Assembly: GCA_964438995.1 (NCBI GenBank)
Contig: CAYTMQ010000013.1
Location: forward strand, 13,216-77,215
Source of the DNA: JABMMZ01 sp964438995
Lineage (GTDB): Bacteria > Bacteroidota > Bacteroidia > NS11-12g > UBA955
DNA: 64,000 bases
Direction: 5' to 3'
A model generated the notes under the pieces. The model had not been told where the DNA came from. It ran no database searches and saw only the letters and a list, made by a program, of their open reading frames with translations. Position 1 is the first letter of the stretch. Each line of letters begins with the position of its first letter. A program made the translations under genes and the position numbers. Shown one piece after another: positions 1 through 8,942 of this stretch.

Positions 1-22
1 TTTAATAACACTGAATTCAAGC

Positions 23-56
23 AAAAAAAAATGCCACATTGCTGGGGCACTTTTTT
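23..56 (-). terminator. Rho-independent terminator after the CcoI-type ATPase gene
   Basis: Read on the minus strand, a run of A, a G/C-containing stem (GUGCC pairing with GGCAU, one G-U wobble) and a run of U follow the ATPase stop codon by about 20 nt. The A and U tracts lengthen the stem. Its position directly after the gene supports termination of the Usp-ATPase transcript, and the symmetric A/T flanks could let it act in both directions. Confidence 0.6.
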
Positions 57-76
57 CTATTTTTTTTGATGATGTT

Positions 77-2473
77 TTATCTCAATTCTTTTCTTGCAAT
101 AACCATTGTAATAACCCATGTCAAAATAAGCATCGTAAAAGAGCTACTAGGCATAAGTATTGCCGCAGTAAGTGGTGACAACTGTGCTGTTATTGCATAA
201 TACAATCCAATAACATTGTACACCAAAGAAAATGCAAAACTGATGATGATGACCCATTTTGAAGCTTTGATAAAATGCAACAGTTTTGGGAACTTAGAAA
301 GTGCGGGTGCTGTCAACAACACATCACAGGCAGGGAAAAACGCATTTTCGTTATCGGCAACAGATATGGCAACATCAGCTTCTTTTAAAGCAGGCGCATC
401 ATTCAATCCATCACCTGTCATACAAACAACTTTTCCATTAGAACGCAATTCGTTAATCAATTCAACTTTGTTTTCAGGAGTCTGATGTATCAATGTTTTA
501 GTAAATGGTTGAACATTGATGTCTTTGTTTAACTCATTGTCTCCGCTTGACAAATACAATTCGTACCCTTGATTTTTTAAATTCAAAGTAATGTCATTGG
601 TTTCAGGTCTAATTTTATGAATCAAGACAAAATAACCTCTGTACTCACCATTTATTTCAACATGCAATACTCCGTGCTTTACATTCATTGGCTGAGAAAC
701 ATTCAAGAAGGCCGCTGAACCAACTTTAAATGTTCTCGAACCAATTTTACCTTGTAATCCTTTGCCTATCACATCGGTATATGCAGACAAATGTTTATCT
801 GCGATCTTATAGTATTGTTTAGCTATTGCTGTGCTGTATGGATGAACAGATTGATGACACAACAAACCCAATTCAGAAAGCTCTTCTTGATTCAGATTAG
901 ACACATTGTCTATTTCAAAATTTTTATTGTCGGTTAGTGTGCCAGTTTTATCAAACACAATGGCATCCATCTTTGTCAGTGTGGTGAGGGTATTTTTATT
1001 CTTCACGAACATGCCATTGGCTTTCAGAGTTCTCAACAAATGGCCATTGGCGAAAGTAGTAGCCAACAGTAAAATACATGGACATGCCACTATTAAAACA
1101 CTGGTAAGAGCTTTAAATGCTTCTGTTATACCGTTGATATAATACTGATATGAAAATGCAAAAGCCCCAACTATCAGCAAGCCTAATGTAAAATAGTAAT
1201 TGATTTTTTCTGTTAGTGAATTGTCAATCTCTTCTTTGTCTTTTTCAACGGCCCAAAGTTTCACCAATCGACTGTTGTCAGTAGAGGCTATCAACTCTAG
1301 TCGAACTGCATTGCCATTTACTTTAGCACCTGCATAAATCTTATCGCCTTTTTTAAGCGCCACTGGTTTAGATTCTCCAGTAATAAAGCTATAGTCTATA
1401 GTAGCATATTCAGTTTGAAGAACTGCATCAGCTGGCAACAATTCACCATTTCTCAATTCTATGGTATCATGTGTTTTCAATTGACGGATATTGACAACTT
1501 TTACAATACCATCAATGATTTTTCTTGCAGACAAAGGAAAATACGATTTATAATCTCTATCAAAAGTCAATGAATGATAGGTCAAATCCTGAAAATACCT
1601 TCCAACTAAAAGTAGAAATACTATGCCAGTCATGCTGTCAAAATAGCCTGCTTTGTGGTTGATAAACAATTCGTATAAACTTCTAACAAATGTTGCAACA
1701 ACAGCAAGAGCTATTGGCAAATCAATGTTTAGCGTTCTTTGTCTGATGGCTTTAAAAGAGCTTTCAAAAAATTCTGTTCCACTGTAAAACAACACTGGTA
1801 ATGACAGTCCGAGACATATAAAATCGAACCAGCGTTTTAACACCAAGCTACTAGCATCCAATGTCAAACCTAAGTATTCAGGAAAGCTAAGCATCATGAT
1901 GTTACCGAAACAGAATCCAGCAATACCAATTTTAATAGCTCTAACGGATATTTTACTTTTCTTAACACCCGCATCATTAGACAAAGTTAAGTCTGGTTTA
2001 TAACCTAAATGGTAAAGTAAGGTGACGATATCAGACAATTTAACTTTCTGCTTTTTGGTGGTTACCAGAAGTTCTTTATTAAAAAAATCGACTCTTGAAG
2101 ATACAATTCCAGCATTAAATCTTTCTAATCTTTCAAGTAGAAAAATACAAGAATTGCAATGCATTCCTGGAATGATAAATTTAAATTGAATGGTATCACC
2201 GTGAGAAAACAGGACAAATTTTTCTAGAGTTTCAGGTTCATTGATAAAATCGAACTCCCCTTTATCGGTTGCCTCAGGAGTTAATCCTTTGCCTTCGTTG
2301 TAGTAGTCGCACAAATTATTTTCGTTCAGCAACTGATACACTGCAGCACAACCAGAACAGCAAAAGACATGATGGTTTTCAACTATTCTATGTGAATCAC
2401 ATGGCAATCCGCAATGCAAACAATGGTCTACCTTTGCTTCAACATGAGACTCGTTGATCATTTCGGTATTCAT
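77..2473 (-). CDS. ccoI: Heavy-metal (copper) translocating P1B-type ATPase, CcoI/FixI-like
   Basis: Inner-membrane P-type ATPase of 798 residues, predicted to export Cu+ for cytochrome cbb3 oxidase assembly. Visible in order: a Cys-rich N-terminal segment (CLHCGLPC near 18, CCSGCA near 38), an HMA-like domain with GMHCNSC near 103, the TGES actuator loop near 365, the CPC metal-transport motif near 464, the DKTGT phosphorylation site near 509, an HP motif near 545 and GDGLND near 687. The two Cys-rich N-terminal elements are typical of the CcoI/FixI branch rather than CopA. It lies 9 bp behind a universal stress protein gene, probably as an operon. No cco oxidase genes are in view, so the CcoI assignment rests on the N-terminal region. 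Confidence 0.85.
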   Translation of the reverse strand: MNTEMINESHVEAKVDHCLHCGLPCDSHRIVENHHVFCCSGCAAVYQLLNENNLCDYYNEGKGLTPEATDKGEFDFINEPETLEKFVLFSHGDTIQFKFIIPGMHCNSCIFLLERLERFNAGIVSSRVDFFNKELLVTTKKQKVKLSDIVTLLYHLGYKPDLTLSNDAGVKKSKISVRAIKIGIAGFCFGNIMMLSFPEYLGLTLDASSLVLKRWFDFICLGLSLPVLFYSGTEFFESSFKAIRQRTLNIDLPIALAVVATFVRSLYELFINHKAGYFDSMTGIVFLLLVGRYFQDLTYHSLTFDRDYKSYFPLSARKIIDGIVKVVNIRQLKTHDTIELRNGELLPADAVLQTEYATIDYSFITGESKPVALKKGDKIYAGAKVNGNAVRLELIASTDNSRLVKLWAVEKDKEEIDNSLTEKINYYFTLGLLIVGAFAFSYQYYINGITEAFKALTSVLIVACPCILLLATTFANGHLLRTLKANGMFVKNKNTLTTLTKMDAIVFDKTGTLTDNKNFEIDNVSNLNQEELSELGLLCHQSVHPYSTAIAKQYYKIADKHLSAYTDVIGKGLQGKIGSRTFKVGSAAFLNVSQPMNVKHGVLHVEINGEYRGYFVLIHKIRPETNDITLNLKNQGYELYLSSGDNELNKDINVQPFTKTLIHQTPENKVELINELRSNGKVVCMTGDGLNDAPALKEADVAISVADNENAFFPACDVLLTAPALSKFPKLLHFIKASKWVIIISFAFSLVYNVIGLYYAITAQLSPLTAAILMPSSSFTMLILTWVITMVIARKELR

Positions 2474-2482
2474 ACACGAAGA

Positions 2483-3307
2483 TTATGAAACCACTAATAC
2501 AGGAGATTGGCTAAATTTCAGAGCATATTTAGAGAAACGCTTGTGAAATATACTTTGCCACAACGAATAGTGGTGGGCATATATGACTAACACATCTGGC
2601 TTTAAATTTTTAACTGCTTTTTCAAATTCAACTTCTTTATCTAAACCTTGTACCTGTTTTAAGTCGGTATGTTGGTTAGGCAAAAGTTTTTTGAGAGCAA
2701 ATTTAAATGCAGCCGCATGCTTCTCAACTTGTTCGTCGTAGTGAGACACATTAAGAGCAATAACATTGGATTGTTCAAACCCTAGCAATTCTTTTAGCAC
2801 ATTCAATTGATGTACTTCGGTAGATTTGCCATCCCAACCATATACAAGAGAGTTTAATTTAAGCGATTTGTAATTAAGAGGAACAACGAGCATTGGTGAT
2901 TTTAATTTACCGATAAGAGAGGTGCAAGTATCACCGAAAATAACTTTGTCCATTCCAGTTCTTTTTTTAACCCCAAAAACAGATAACCAAGGATTTAGTT
3001 CTTCTGCTTTAGCACTCATAGTAGGCACTAAAAACCCATAATCTACTTCAAATGCGATAGGCACCCCTGTATATTTCTTCTTTAGATAGGTAATTCCTCT
3101 TCTCAACAAAGCCGATGCTTTTTTGATATCCAAATCGGGAGAATAGGTATAAACTGTTTCTGCATCTGCCAAGGCTGAAGCTGAAACAACGTGGTAAATA
3201 AACAATTTTGAGCCTGTTTTTTGGGCAATTGACGCTGCTATTTCCAAAGAATTTTTAGAAGATTGGCTAAAATCGTGGGCGGCAAAAACTATCTTATTGG
3301 GTTTCAT
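2483..3307 (-). CDS. Universal stress protein, tandem UspA domains
   Basis: 274-residue cytoplasmic protein made of two UspA-like domains (about 3-145 and 150-274). The start MKPNKIVFAAHDFSQSS matches the first strand and nucleotide-binding Asp of the family, and the second half ends in SPVLVVS, a typical last Usp strand. The nucleotide-binding glycine pattern is degenerate in both halves, so ATP binding is uncertain. It is the first gene of a probable two-gene operon with the copper ATPase. Usp genes beside cbb3-oxidase-related genes are common in Bacteroidota, suggesting a role under micro-oxic or redox stress; that role is inferred from context. Confidence 0.8.
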   Translation of the reverse strand: MKPNKIVFAAHDFSQSSKNSLEIAASIAQKTGSKLFIYHVVSASALADAETVYTYSPDLDIKKASALLRRGITYLKKKYTGVPIAFEVDYGFLVPTMSAKAEELNPWLSVFGVKKRTGMDKVIFGDTCTSLIGKLKSPMLVVPLNYKSLKLNSLVYGWDGKSTEVHQLNVLKELLGFEQSNVIALNVSHYDEQVEKHAAAFKFALKKLLPNQHTDLKQVQGLDKEVEFEKAVKNLKPDVLVIYAHHYSLWQSIFHKRFSKYALKFSQSPVLVVS

Positions 3308-3473
3308 GCTATTTCAGGGTTTTTAATAGATTAATTATCTTAATCACAAAACTATAGAGAGGAGAAAACATGGATTATGACTCAAAACAATACAAAAACT
3401 GATTTGCATCATTTTTTTTGTCATCTAAAACCTCGAATGATTTAAAAATAAAAGTTCAAAAAATCAAAACTTC

Positions 3474-3504
3474 TTGTAAAATGGGTTGTTATTATGTAGA
3501 TTTG
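3474..3504 (+). promoter_or_regulatory. Bacteroidetes-type promoter of paaABC
   Basis: A TTG at 3474-3476 is followed after 20 nt by a perfect TAGATTTG (-7 element, TAnnTTTG consensus) at 3497-3504. The paaA ATG begins 28 nt further on, allowing a short leader. Confidence 0.6.
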
Positions 3505-3532
3505 TACGTTTAATTTCAACCCCTTCAAACCC

Positions 3533-4483
3533 ATGGAAATCAATTTAGAAGAACAATTTCAAGATAAACTTGATCAAGAGATTAAGATTGAACCAAGAGA
3601 TTGGATGCCTGAGAAATACAGGAAGACTTTGCTTAGACAAATTTCGCAACATGCACACAGCGAGATAGTTGGAATGCTTCCTGAAGGTAATTGGATTACC
3701 AGAGCTCCAAACTTGAGAAGAAAAGTGGCATTGTTGGCAAAAGTACAAGATGAAGCTGGTCACGGTTTATATCTATACTCAGCAGCCGAAACTTTGGGTA
3801 TGAGCAGAGATGAAATGTTAAATGAGTTGCACACGGGTAAAGCTAAATACAGCAGTATTTTTAATTATCCTACTTTAACTTGGGCAGACATGGGTGCTAT
3901 AGGTTGGTTGGTAGATGGTGCAGCCATCATGAACCAAGTGCCACTGTGCAGAACCAGTTACGGTCCGTACGCCAGAGCAATGGTTAGAGTGTGCAAAGAA
4001 GAGTCATTTCACCAAAGACAAGGGTATGAAATTATGTTGACATTGTGCAATGGCACAGATGAGCAAAAAGCAATGGCTCAAGATGCATTAAACAGATGGT
4101 GGTGGCCAAGTATAATGATGTTTGGTCCAACAGACGACAATTCTCCAAACTCGGCATTGAGCATGAAATGGAAAATCAAGCGTTTCTCTAACGACGAGTT
4201 GAGACAACGTTTTATAGATATCACAGTTCCACAGGCAGAATTATTGGGTTTAACCATTCCAGATAAAGATTTAAAATGGAATGAAGGCAGAGGTCATTAT
4301 GATTTCGGCACCATTAATTGGGATGAATTCAACCAAGTAGTTGCTGGCAATGGTCCATGTAACAAACAAAGACTCAAAGCAAGAGTAGATGCTTGGGAAA
4401 AAGGAGCATGGGTAAGAGAAGCGGCATTGGCTCACGCTGAAAAAAGAGCTAAGAGAGCAAAAAATAGTACAGAAGCAGCATAA
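3533..4483 (+). CDS. paaA: 1,2-phenylacetyl-CoA epoxidase, catalytic subunit PaaA
   Basis: Catalytic diiron subunit of the ring-epoxidising monooxygenase of aerobic phenylacetate degradation. It converts phenylacetyl-CoA to the 1,2-epoxide with O2 and electrons from PaaE. The 316-residue length is typical. Diiron carboxylate/histidine motifs are visible as DEAGH near residue 73 and EESFH near 160. The start MEINLEEQFQ and the WMPEKYRKTLLRQ segment match the family. It is the first gene of paaABC, 2 bp before paaB, behind a clear promoter. Unusually, paaD and paaE do not follow paaC. Confidence 0.93.
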   Translation: MEINLEEQFQDKLDQEIKIEPRDWMPEKYRKTLLRQISQHAHSEIVGMLPEGNWITRAPNLRRKVALLAKVQDEAGHGLYLYSAAETLGMSRDEMLNELHTGKAKYSSIFNYPTLTWADMGAIGWLVDGAAIMNQVPLCRTSYGPYARAMVRVCKEESFHQRQGYEIMLTLCNGTDEQKAMAQDALNRWWWPSIMMFGPTDDNSPNSALSMKWKIKRFSNDELRQRFIDITVPQAELLGLTIPDKDLKWNEGRGHYDFGTINWDEFNQVVAGNGPCNKQRLKARVDAWEKGAWVREAALAHAEKRAKRAKNSTEAA

Positions 4484-4485
4484 TC

Positions 4486-4773
4486 ATGAGCAATAACGAA
4501 TGGCCTCTTTGGGAGGTATTTATCAGAGCAAAACAGGGTTTAAATCACAAACATGTAGGCAGTTTACATGCGGCAGATTATCAAATGGCAATTGAAAATG
4601 CCAGAGATGTTTACACCAGAAGAATGGAGGGTGTGAGTATTTGGGTAGTTGAAAGCAAATATGTACATGCCAACGAACCTGGCGAACAAGAAGCATTGTT
4701 CGAACCAGCGAACGATAAGATTTACAGACACCCAACTTTTTACGTATTGCCTGAAGAATTAAACCACATGTAA
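4486..4773 (+). CDS. paaB: 1,2-phenylacetyl-CoA epoxidase subunit PaaB
   Basis: Small (95 residues) subunit required for assembly and activity of the PaaABCE epoxidase. Its start WPLWEVFIRAKQGLNHKHVG and the segment with NARDVYTRR are characteristic of PaaB. It sits between paaA (2 bp gap) and paaC (1-base stop/start overlap), so the three genes are translationally linked. Confidence 0.93.
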   Translation: MSNNEWPLWEVFIRAKQGLNHKHVGSLHAADYQMAIENARDVYTRRMEGVSIWVVESKYVHANEPGEQEALFEPANDKIYRHPTFYVLPEELNHM

Positions 4774-5531
4774 TGACTGAAAAAGAAGTATTATTTGACT
4801 ACGTATTACATCTAGCTGATAACAGCATGATTCTTGGCCAAAGAAACGCTGCATGGTGTGGACATGGACCAGTACTAGAACAAGACATCGCCTTAACCAA
4901 TATATCACTAGATTTGATTGGTGAAGCAAGAAGCTTGTATCAATATGCCTCTGAAATCTCTGGAAATGGCGCTACCGAAGACAGTGTAGCCTTTTTGAGA
5001 GATGAGCTGAAATACAGAAACTGCTTATTGGTTGAACAACCAAATCACGATTGGGCTTACACCATCATGAGACAGTTTTTTTACGACACTTTCCATTACC
5101 ATTTGCACAAACAACTGACCGAAAGTTCGGACCCTAGACTAAAAGAAATAGCCATTAAAACCATTAAAGAAAGTACTTACCATTTAAAGTGGAGTAGCGA
5201 ATGGGTGATAAGATTGGGCGATGGCACAGATATTAGCAGAGCCAAAATGCAGGATGCACTTGACTATATGTGGGAATACACAGGTGAAATGTTTATCCCT
5301 TCTGCTACAGAAGAGCAAGCTTTAAAACTTGGTTTTGGAGCGGATGTCACCAAAATAAAAACTTTTTGGTTAGAGAAAGTTGAAGAGATACTTAAAGAAG
5401 CGACGCTTGAAATACCCTCTAATAATTTCGCCCAAAAAGGAGGCAAAAGCGGTTATCACAGCGAATATTTAGGCTATATTCTAACAGAAATGCAGTACTT
5501 ACAAAGAGCATTTCCTGGTGCTGAGTGGTAA
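4773..5531 (+). CDS. paaC: 1,2-phenylacetyl-CoA epoxidase subunit PaaC
   Basis: Structural ferritin-like partner of PaaA (252 residues) in the phenylacetyl-CoA epoxidase core. Family hallmarks seen are LGQRNAAWCGHGP near 23-35, DLIGEARSLYQYA near 48 and TYHLKWSSEWVIRLGDGT near 132-150. The start codon overlaps the paaB stop by one base. The gene ends the cluster: 164 bp of non-coding DNA and a new promoter precede yebC, so the usual paaD (Fe-S assembly) and paaE (reductase) must lie elsewhere or be missing. Confidence 0.92.
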   Translation: MTEKEVLFDYVLHLADNSMILGQRNAAWCGHGPVLEQDIALTNISLDLIGEARSLYQYASEISGNGATEDSVAFLRDELKYRNCLLVEQPNHDWAYTIMRQFFYDTFHYHLHKQLTESSDPRLKEIAIKTIKESTYHLKWSSEWVIRLGDGTDISRAKMQDALDYMWEYTGEMFIPSATEEQALKLGFGADVTKIKTFWLEKVEEILKEATLEIPSNNFAQKGGKSGYHSEYLGYILTEMQYLQRAFPGAEW

Positions 5532-5668
5532 TTAAAACACCTCTATTCTCATTATTTTCGACACATTAAAAGTGCATCTTTACACAGTATATGACTGCCT
5601 TTTTGAGATACATGACTAAGGACATGTACAATTCTATTAATTAAATTTAAAACTTAACAATAAATTTC

Positions 5669-5676
5669 TAAATTTG
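5669..5676 (+). promoter_or_regulatory. Putative -7 promoter element upstream of yebC
   Basis: A perfect TAAATTTG lies 19 nt before the yebC ATG. No convincing TTTG is seen 19-20 nt upstream, so only the -7 element is called. Confidence 0.4.
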
Positions 5677-5695
5677 CATCGACTTTTACGACCGT

Positions 5696-6403
5696 ATGGG
5701 AAGGATATTTGAAAAAAGAAAACATAAGATGTTCGCGCGTTTTGACAAGATGTCAAAAACGTTTACAAAATATGGGAAAGAAATAGCTATTGCTGTAAAA
5801 GCCGGTGGCTCAGATCCAGAATCAAATGCTAAATTAAGGGTGGTTATCGCCAATGCCAAGAGTCAGAACATGCCCAAGGCAAATATCGAGGCAGCCATCA
5901 AACGTGCAGCAGGTAAAGACACTAGCAACTACGAAGAAATTGCGTACGAAGCAATGTGTATGAAAGGCGTTGGCTTAGTGATTGAAACCGCAACAGACAA
6001 TCCTACTAGAACTGTTGCAAACATTAGAATGCACCTTAACAGAGGTGGTGGAGAATTATCAAAATCTGGCAGTTTGGATTTTGCTTTTGAAAGAAAAAGC
6101 GTGTTTGTAATAGCCACTGAAGGCGTTGATGTTGATGAATTAGAACTTGAATTGATAGATGCCGGACTAGAAGAGATAGAAGTAGAAGAAGGTGAAATGG
6201 TTATTACAGCTTCATTCGAAAACTTTGGCAGCATGCAAAAAGCATTAGAAGCAAAAGGCATTAACATAGTTAGTGCAGAATTGCAAAGAATTCCAACCAA
6301 TTTGGTTCAATTAACAGAAGAAGAAAAAGCTCAAGTAGAAAGTTTAATCGAACGTTTAGAAGACGACGACGACGTGCAGAACGTATACTCAAACATGGCT
6401 TAA
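5696..6403 (+). CDS. yebC: YebC/PmpR-family DNA-binding/translation factor
   Basis: 235-residue member of the YebC family. Members have been described as DNA-binding transcriptional regulators and, more recently, as ribosome-associated factors that ease translation of proline stretches. The N-terminus MGRIFEKRKHKMFARFDKMSK is the Bacteroidetes form of the usual GHSKWANIKHRK start. The conserved block of SQNMPKANIEAAIKRAAGK is near 61-79, followed by the YEAMCMKGVGLVIE strand and the acidic C-terminal DDDDVQNVYSNM. A Usp gene follows after 43 bp with no terminator between, so read-through is possible. Confidence 0.92.
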   Translation: MGRIFEKRKHKMFARFDKMSKTFTKYGKEIAIAVKAGGSDPESNAKLRVVIANAKSQNMPKANIEAAIKRAAGKDTSNYEEIAYEAMCMKGVGLVIETATDNPTRTVANIRMHLNRGGGELSKSGSLDFAFERKSVFVIATEGVDVDELELELIDAGLEEIEVEEGEMVITASFENFGSMQKALEAKGINIVSAELQRIPTNLVQLTEEEKAQVESLIERLEDDDDVQNVYSNMA

Positions 6404-6446
6404 TAAAACTAATAATACAACAATTAAAAACGCAACCGCAACCATT

Positions 6447-7334
6447 ATGAACAGAACCAACAATAACAACATTCTAGTTCCTACAGACTTCTCTGAAGTA
6501 GCAAACAATGCATTAGGACATGCACTTAAAATTGCCGAAGTTTACAAAAACGAAATCACTTTAATCAACATCCAAGATGAAGGTGGATTATTCGGTTTAT
6601 TTGGCAACAGCGACAAATTAGATTTGGTAAAAGAAGCTGTTAACACCAGAATGGACAAATTGATTGAAGAATCAAAAGCCAAATTCCCTAACGTTAAAAT
6701 CAACAAACGTATTGAATTAGGTAAAATCTATAAAGTAATCACTGAAATTGCTGAAAAAGAAAATTTCGATAGCATCGTAATGGGTACCAATGGTGCAAGT
6801 GGATTGCAACAAATCGTTGGTAGTAATGCCAGCAGAGTAATCAATTACGCCAATGTTCCAGTAGTTGTTGTTAAAGAACAATCTATCAGCAACAATGGTT
6901 ATCAAAAAATTGTATTGCCAATTGATTTATCAAGAGAAAGCAGACAGAAAGTAACTTGGGCTGTGCATTTGGCTAAAAAATTCAATAGCACCATCCATGT
7001 GATTTACGAAAACTCTACTGACAATGAGTTTAGAAATAGAATTTTTGCTGCAGTTAATCAAACGCAAGATATCCTTGAAAAAAATGGAGCAAACTACGTT
7101 GTAAGAGGATTAGACGAAGATAAATATCCAGATAGTTTTGCTGAGGACACATTGGCTTATGCTAGTGAAATTGATGCCGACTTAATCATGATTATGAGTC
7201 AACAAGAAAAAGGATTCTCAGAATTCCTATTAGGTAGCTATGCTCAGCAAATTGTCAACCACAGTGGTAAAGTGCCTGTAATGTGCATCAATAGCAACGA
7301 TACTGGTGTTATCATTGATGGTATGTTCAGCTAA
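6447..7334 (+). CDS. Universal stress protein, tandem UspA domains
   Basis: 295-residue protein with two Usp folds (about 8-142 and 152-285). The first keeps the nucleotide-binding signature MGTNGASGLQQIVGSNASR (G-2x-G-9x-G-S pattern) near 111-129, so this copy probably binds ATP, unlike the degenerate paralogue at 2483-3307. The second half keeps IMMSQQE-like and LLGSYAQQIV segments. It lies between yebC and a sugar-kinase-like gene in the same direction. The physiological role is not evident from sequence. Confidence 0.83.
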   Translation: MNRTNNNNILVPTDFSEVANNALGHALKIAEVYKNEITLINIQDEGGLFGLFGNSDKLDLVKEAVNTRMDKLIEESKAKFPNVKINKRIELGKIYKVITEIAEKENFDSIVMGTNGASGLQQIVGSNASRVINYANVPVVVVKEQSISNNGYQKIVLPIDLSRESRQKVTWAVHLAKKFNSTIHVIYENSTDNEFRNRIFAAVNQTQDILEKNGANYVVRGLDEDKYPDSFAEDTLAYASEIDADLIMIMSQQEKGFSEFLLGSYAQQIVNHSGKVPVMCINSNDTGVIIDGMFS

Positions 7335-7376
7335 GCACCACACACATCAACTAAAAAAAATAAAAAGCTAAGAAAC

Positions 7377-8231
7377 ATGATATTAGTTGCAGACAGCGGC
7401 AGCACTAAATGCGACTGGATGTTTTCAGGTATTACGCCTGTTCCCAGACACTACGAAAGCGTTGGTTTGAATCCCTTTTTCATGAAAAAGGATCAAATCG
7501 TCAAAGAAGTGAAGAAAACATTCAGAGACATCACAGTTGAAAAATTCACCAAACTGTATTTTTATGGTTCGGGGTGTAGCACAGATGCCAACAAAGAGCA
7601 CATTAAAAGCGCCCTTTCTCAAGTATTTGTTAACGCAGAGATTTTCGTTTCACACGATATGGATGGTTCTGCAATTGCTACATGTGGCAATAAAGAAGGT
7701 ATAGCCTGTATTCTGGGCACTGGAAGCAATGCTTGTTATTGGAGCGGTAAAGCCATTTTGCAACAAATTCCCAAATTTGGATTAGGGTTTATTTTAGGTG
7801 ATGAAGGTAGTGGTATGCACATGGGAAAACTGCTTTTAAAAGCCTATTTCTATAATGAGATGCCCATCAATATCAGATTGTATTTTGACAATACTTTTCC
7901 TGATAAAGAAGACATCATCAACAGCATTTACAACAAACCGAATCCGAATGCATATTTAGCTTCTTATGCGAAGTTTCTTGCCGAAAATGTCAATTTCAAA
8001 TACATTGAATCTATTGTTTTGACAGCTTTCAGAGAATTCTTCACTACACACATTGTGAAATACGGGAAACACAAAACTGTTCCAGTGCATTTTGTAGGAT
8101 CAATTGCATCTGTATTTCAACCACAGTTGCAACAAGTTGCTAAAGAATTTAAAGTGAATCTTGGAAACATCATCAAACAACCAATTAACAATTTGTTTGA
8201 GTTCCATCAAAAGCAAGCTTTATCCCACTAA
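7377..8231 (+). CDS. BadF/BadG-type ATPase, probable N-acetylglucosamine kinase-like protein
   Basis: 284-residue member of the ASKHA (actin/sugar kinase) superfamily, BadF/BadG/BcrA/BcrD family, the group holding eukaryotic-type N-acetylglucosamine kinases. Phosphate-1 motif DSGSTKCDW is near residue 6, phosphate-2 motif GTGSNACYW near 116, and GDEGSGMHMG near 137. Nucleotide-dependent phosphorylation of an amino sugar (cell-wall or chitin recycling) is the likely role, but the substrate is inferred. Its last 12 bases overlap the convergent ZIP transporter gene, and its terminator lies inside that gene. Confidence 0.75.
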   Translation: MILVADSGSTKCDWMFSGITPVPRHYESVGLNPFFMKKDQIVKEVKKTFRDITVEKFTKLYFYGSGCSTDANKEHIKSALSQVFVNAEIFVSHDMDGSAIATCGNKEGIACILGTGSNACYWSGKAILQQIPKFGLGFILGDEGSGMHMGKLLLKAYFYNEMPINIRLYFDNTFPDKEDIINSIYNKPNPNAYLASYAKFLAENVNFKYIESIVLTAFREFFTTHIVKYGKHKTVPVHFVGSIASVFQPQLQQVAKEFKVNLGNIIKQPINNLFEFHQKQALSH

Positions 8232-8942
8232 GCAAGCCAAATAAGATACTATTAGGCCTGACAAGATGATGAACCACTTGCTCAGGCCTTCTTTTTTTCT
8301 CAAAGAATTTTCGAATACAATAGTGGTGCTGATGTGTAAAAATGTTCCAGCAATAATAGCAGTTACTATTTGAGAGACAGCCTCAGAAATCAGGCTTTCT
8401 GAATGAACATACACCCCGATAAAATAACCTATAGGTGTTGCTAAAGCATACAACATCAGCAATAAAAATGCATGGGCTTTCCCTTTGTATTTCGAGTGCA
8501 TTAACACCGACAATGAAAACGCTGCTGGAATTTCGTGAATGGCTATCCCTCCCACCATACCTGACAATACACCAGGTTTTAAGTAGTTATTTAGTCCAGC
8601 TGAATAGCCTTCAAACAAAGCATGCAACATCAATCCACCAAATAAGACAAAAACACTTTTGGGGATATCATGACTGTGGATGTGGCCGTGACCTAATCCA
8701 CCAGTAAATCGCTCAAGGAAAATTTGAAATAAAAAACCTAGTACTATCCATACTCCTGCAGTTCTTATGTTATCAAACAATTCAGGCATCAATCCAAACA
8801 GTGAAATGCCAAGTAAGAAAGAGCCACTAAACAGCACAGTATTGCCGATAAATTTATGAGAACCAGCACTAAAAGTCCTTTGCAAAACAATGCCCAACAA
8901 CGGACCAGCGAACAATATCAACAAAGGTAAAATCATTTCCAT
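8220..8942 (-). CDS. ZIP-family divalent metal transporter
   Basis: 240-residue integral membrane protein of the ZIP (Zrt/Irt-like) family, which imports Zn2+, Fe2+ or Mn2+ into the cytoplasm. About seven to eight hydrophobic segments are visible. The signature TM4 motif HEIPAAFSLSVLM (near 138) carries the metal-binding H/E pair, and a His-rich GHGHIHSHD loop (near 83-91) matches the family's variable cytosolic loop. Its 5' end overlaps the upstream PAP2 gene by 10 bp, and methyltransferase, PAP2 and ZIP form one minus-strand operon. The metal is not predictable from sequence. Confidence 0.85.
   Translation of the reverse strand: MEMILPLLILFAGPLLGIVLQRTFSAGSHKFIGNTVLFSGSFLLGISLFGLMPELFDNIRTAGVWIVLGFLFQIFLERFTGGLGHGHIHSHDIPKSVFVLFGGLMLHALFEGYSAGLNNYLKPGVLSGMVGGIAIHEIPAAFSLSVLMHSKYKGKAHAFLLLMLYALATPIGYFIGVYVHSESLISEAVSQIVTAIIAGTFLHISTTIVFENSLRKKEGLSKWFIILSGLIVSYLACLVG
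8254..8298 (+). terminator. Intrinsic terminator of the BadF-like gene, inside the opposing ZIP gene
   Basis: AGGCCTGA (8254-8261) pairs perfectly with TCAGGCCT (8282-8289). An inner CAAG/CTTG extends the stem to about 12 bp with one bulged C, and a TTCTTTTTTT tract follows. It sits about 22 nt past the plus-strand stop codon, entirely within the 3' end of the minus-strand ZIP coding sequence. Confidence 0.75.
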
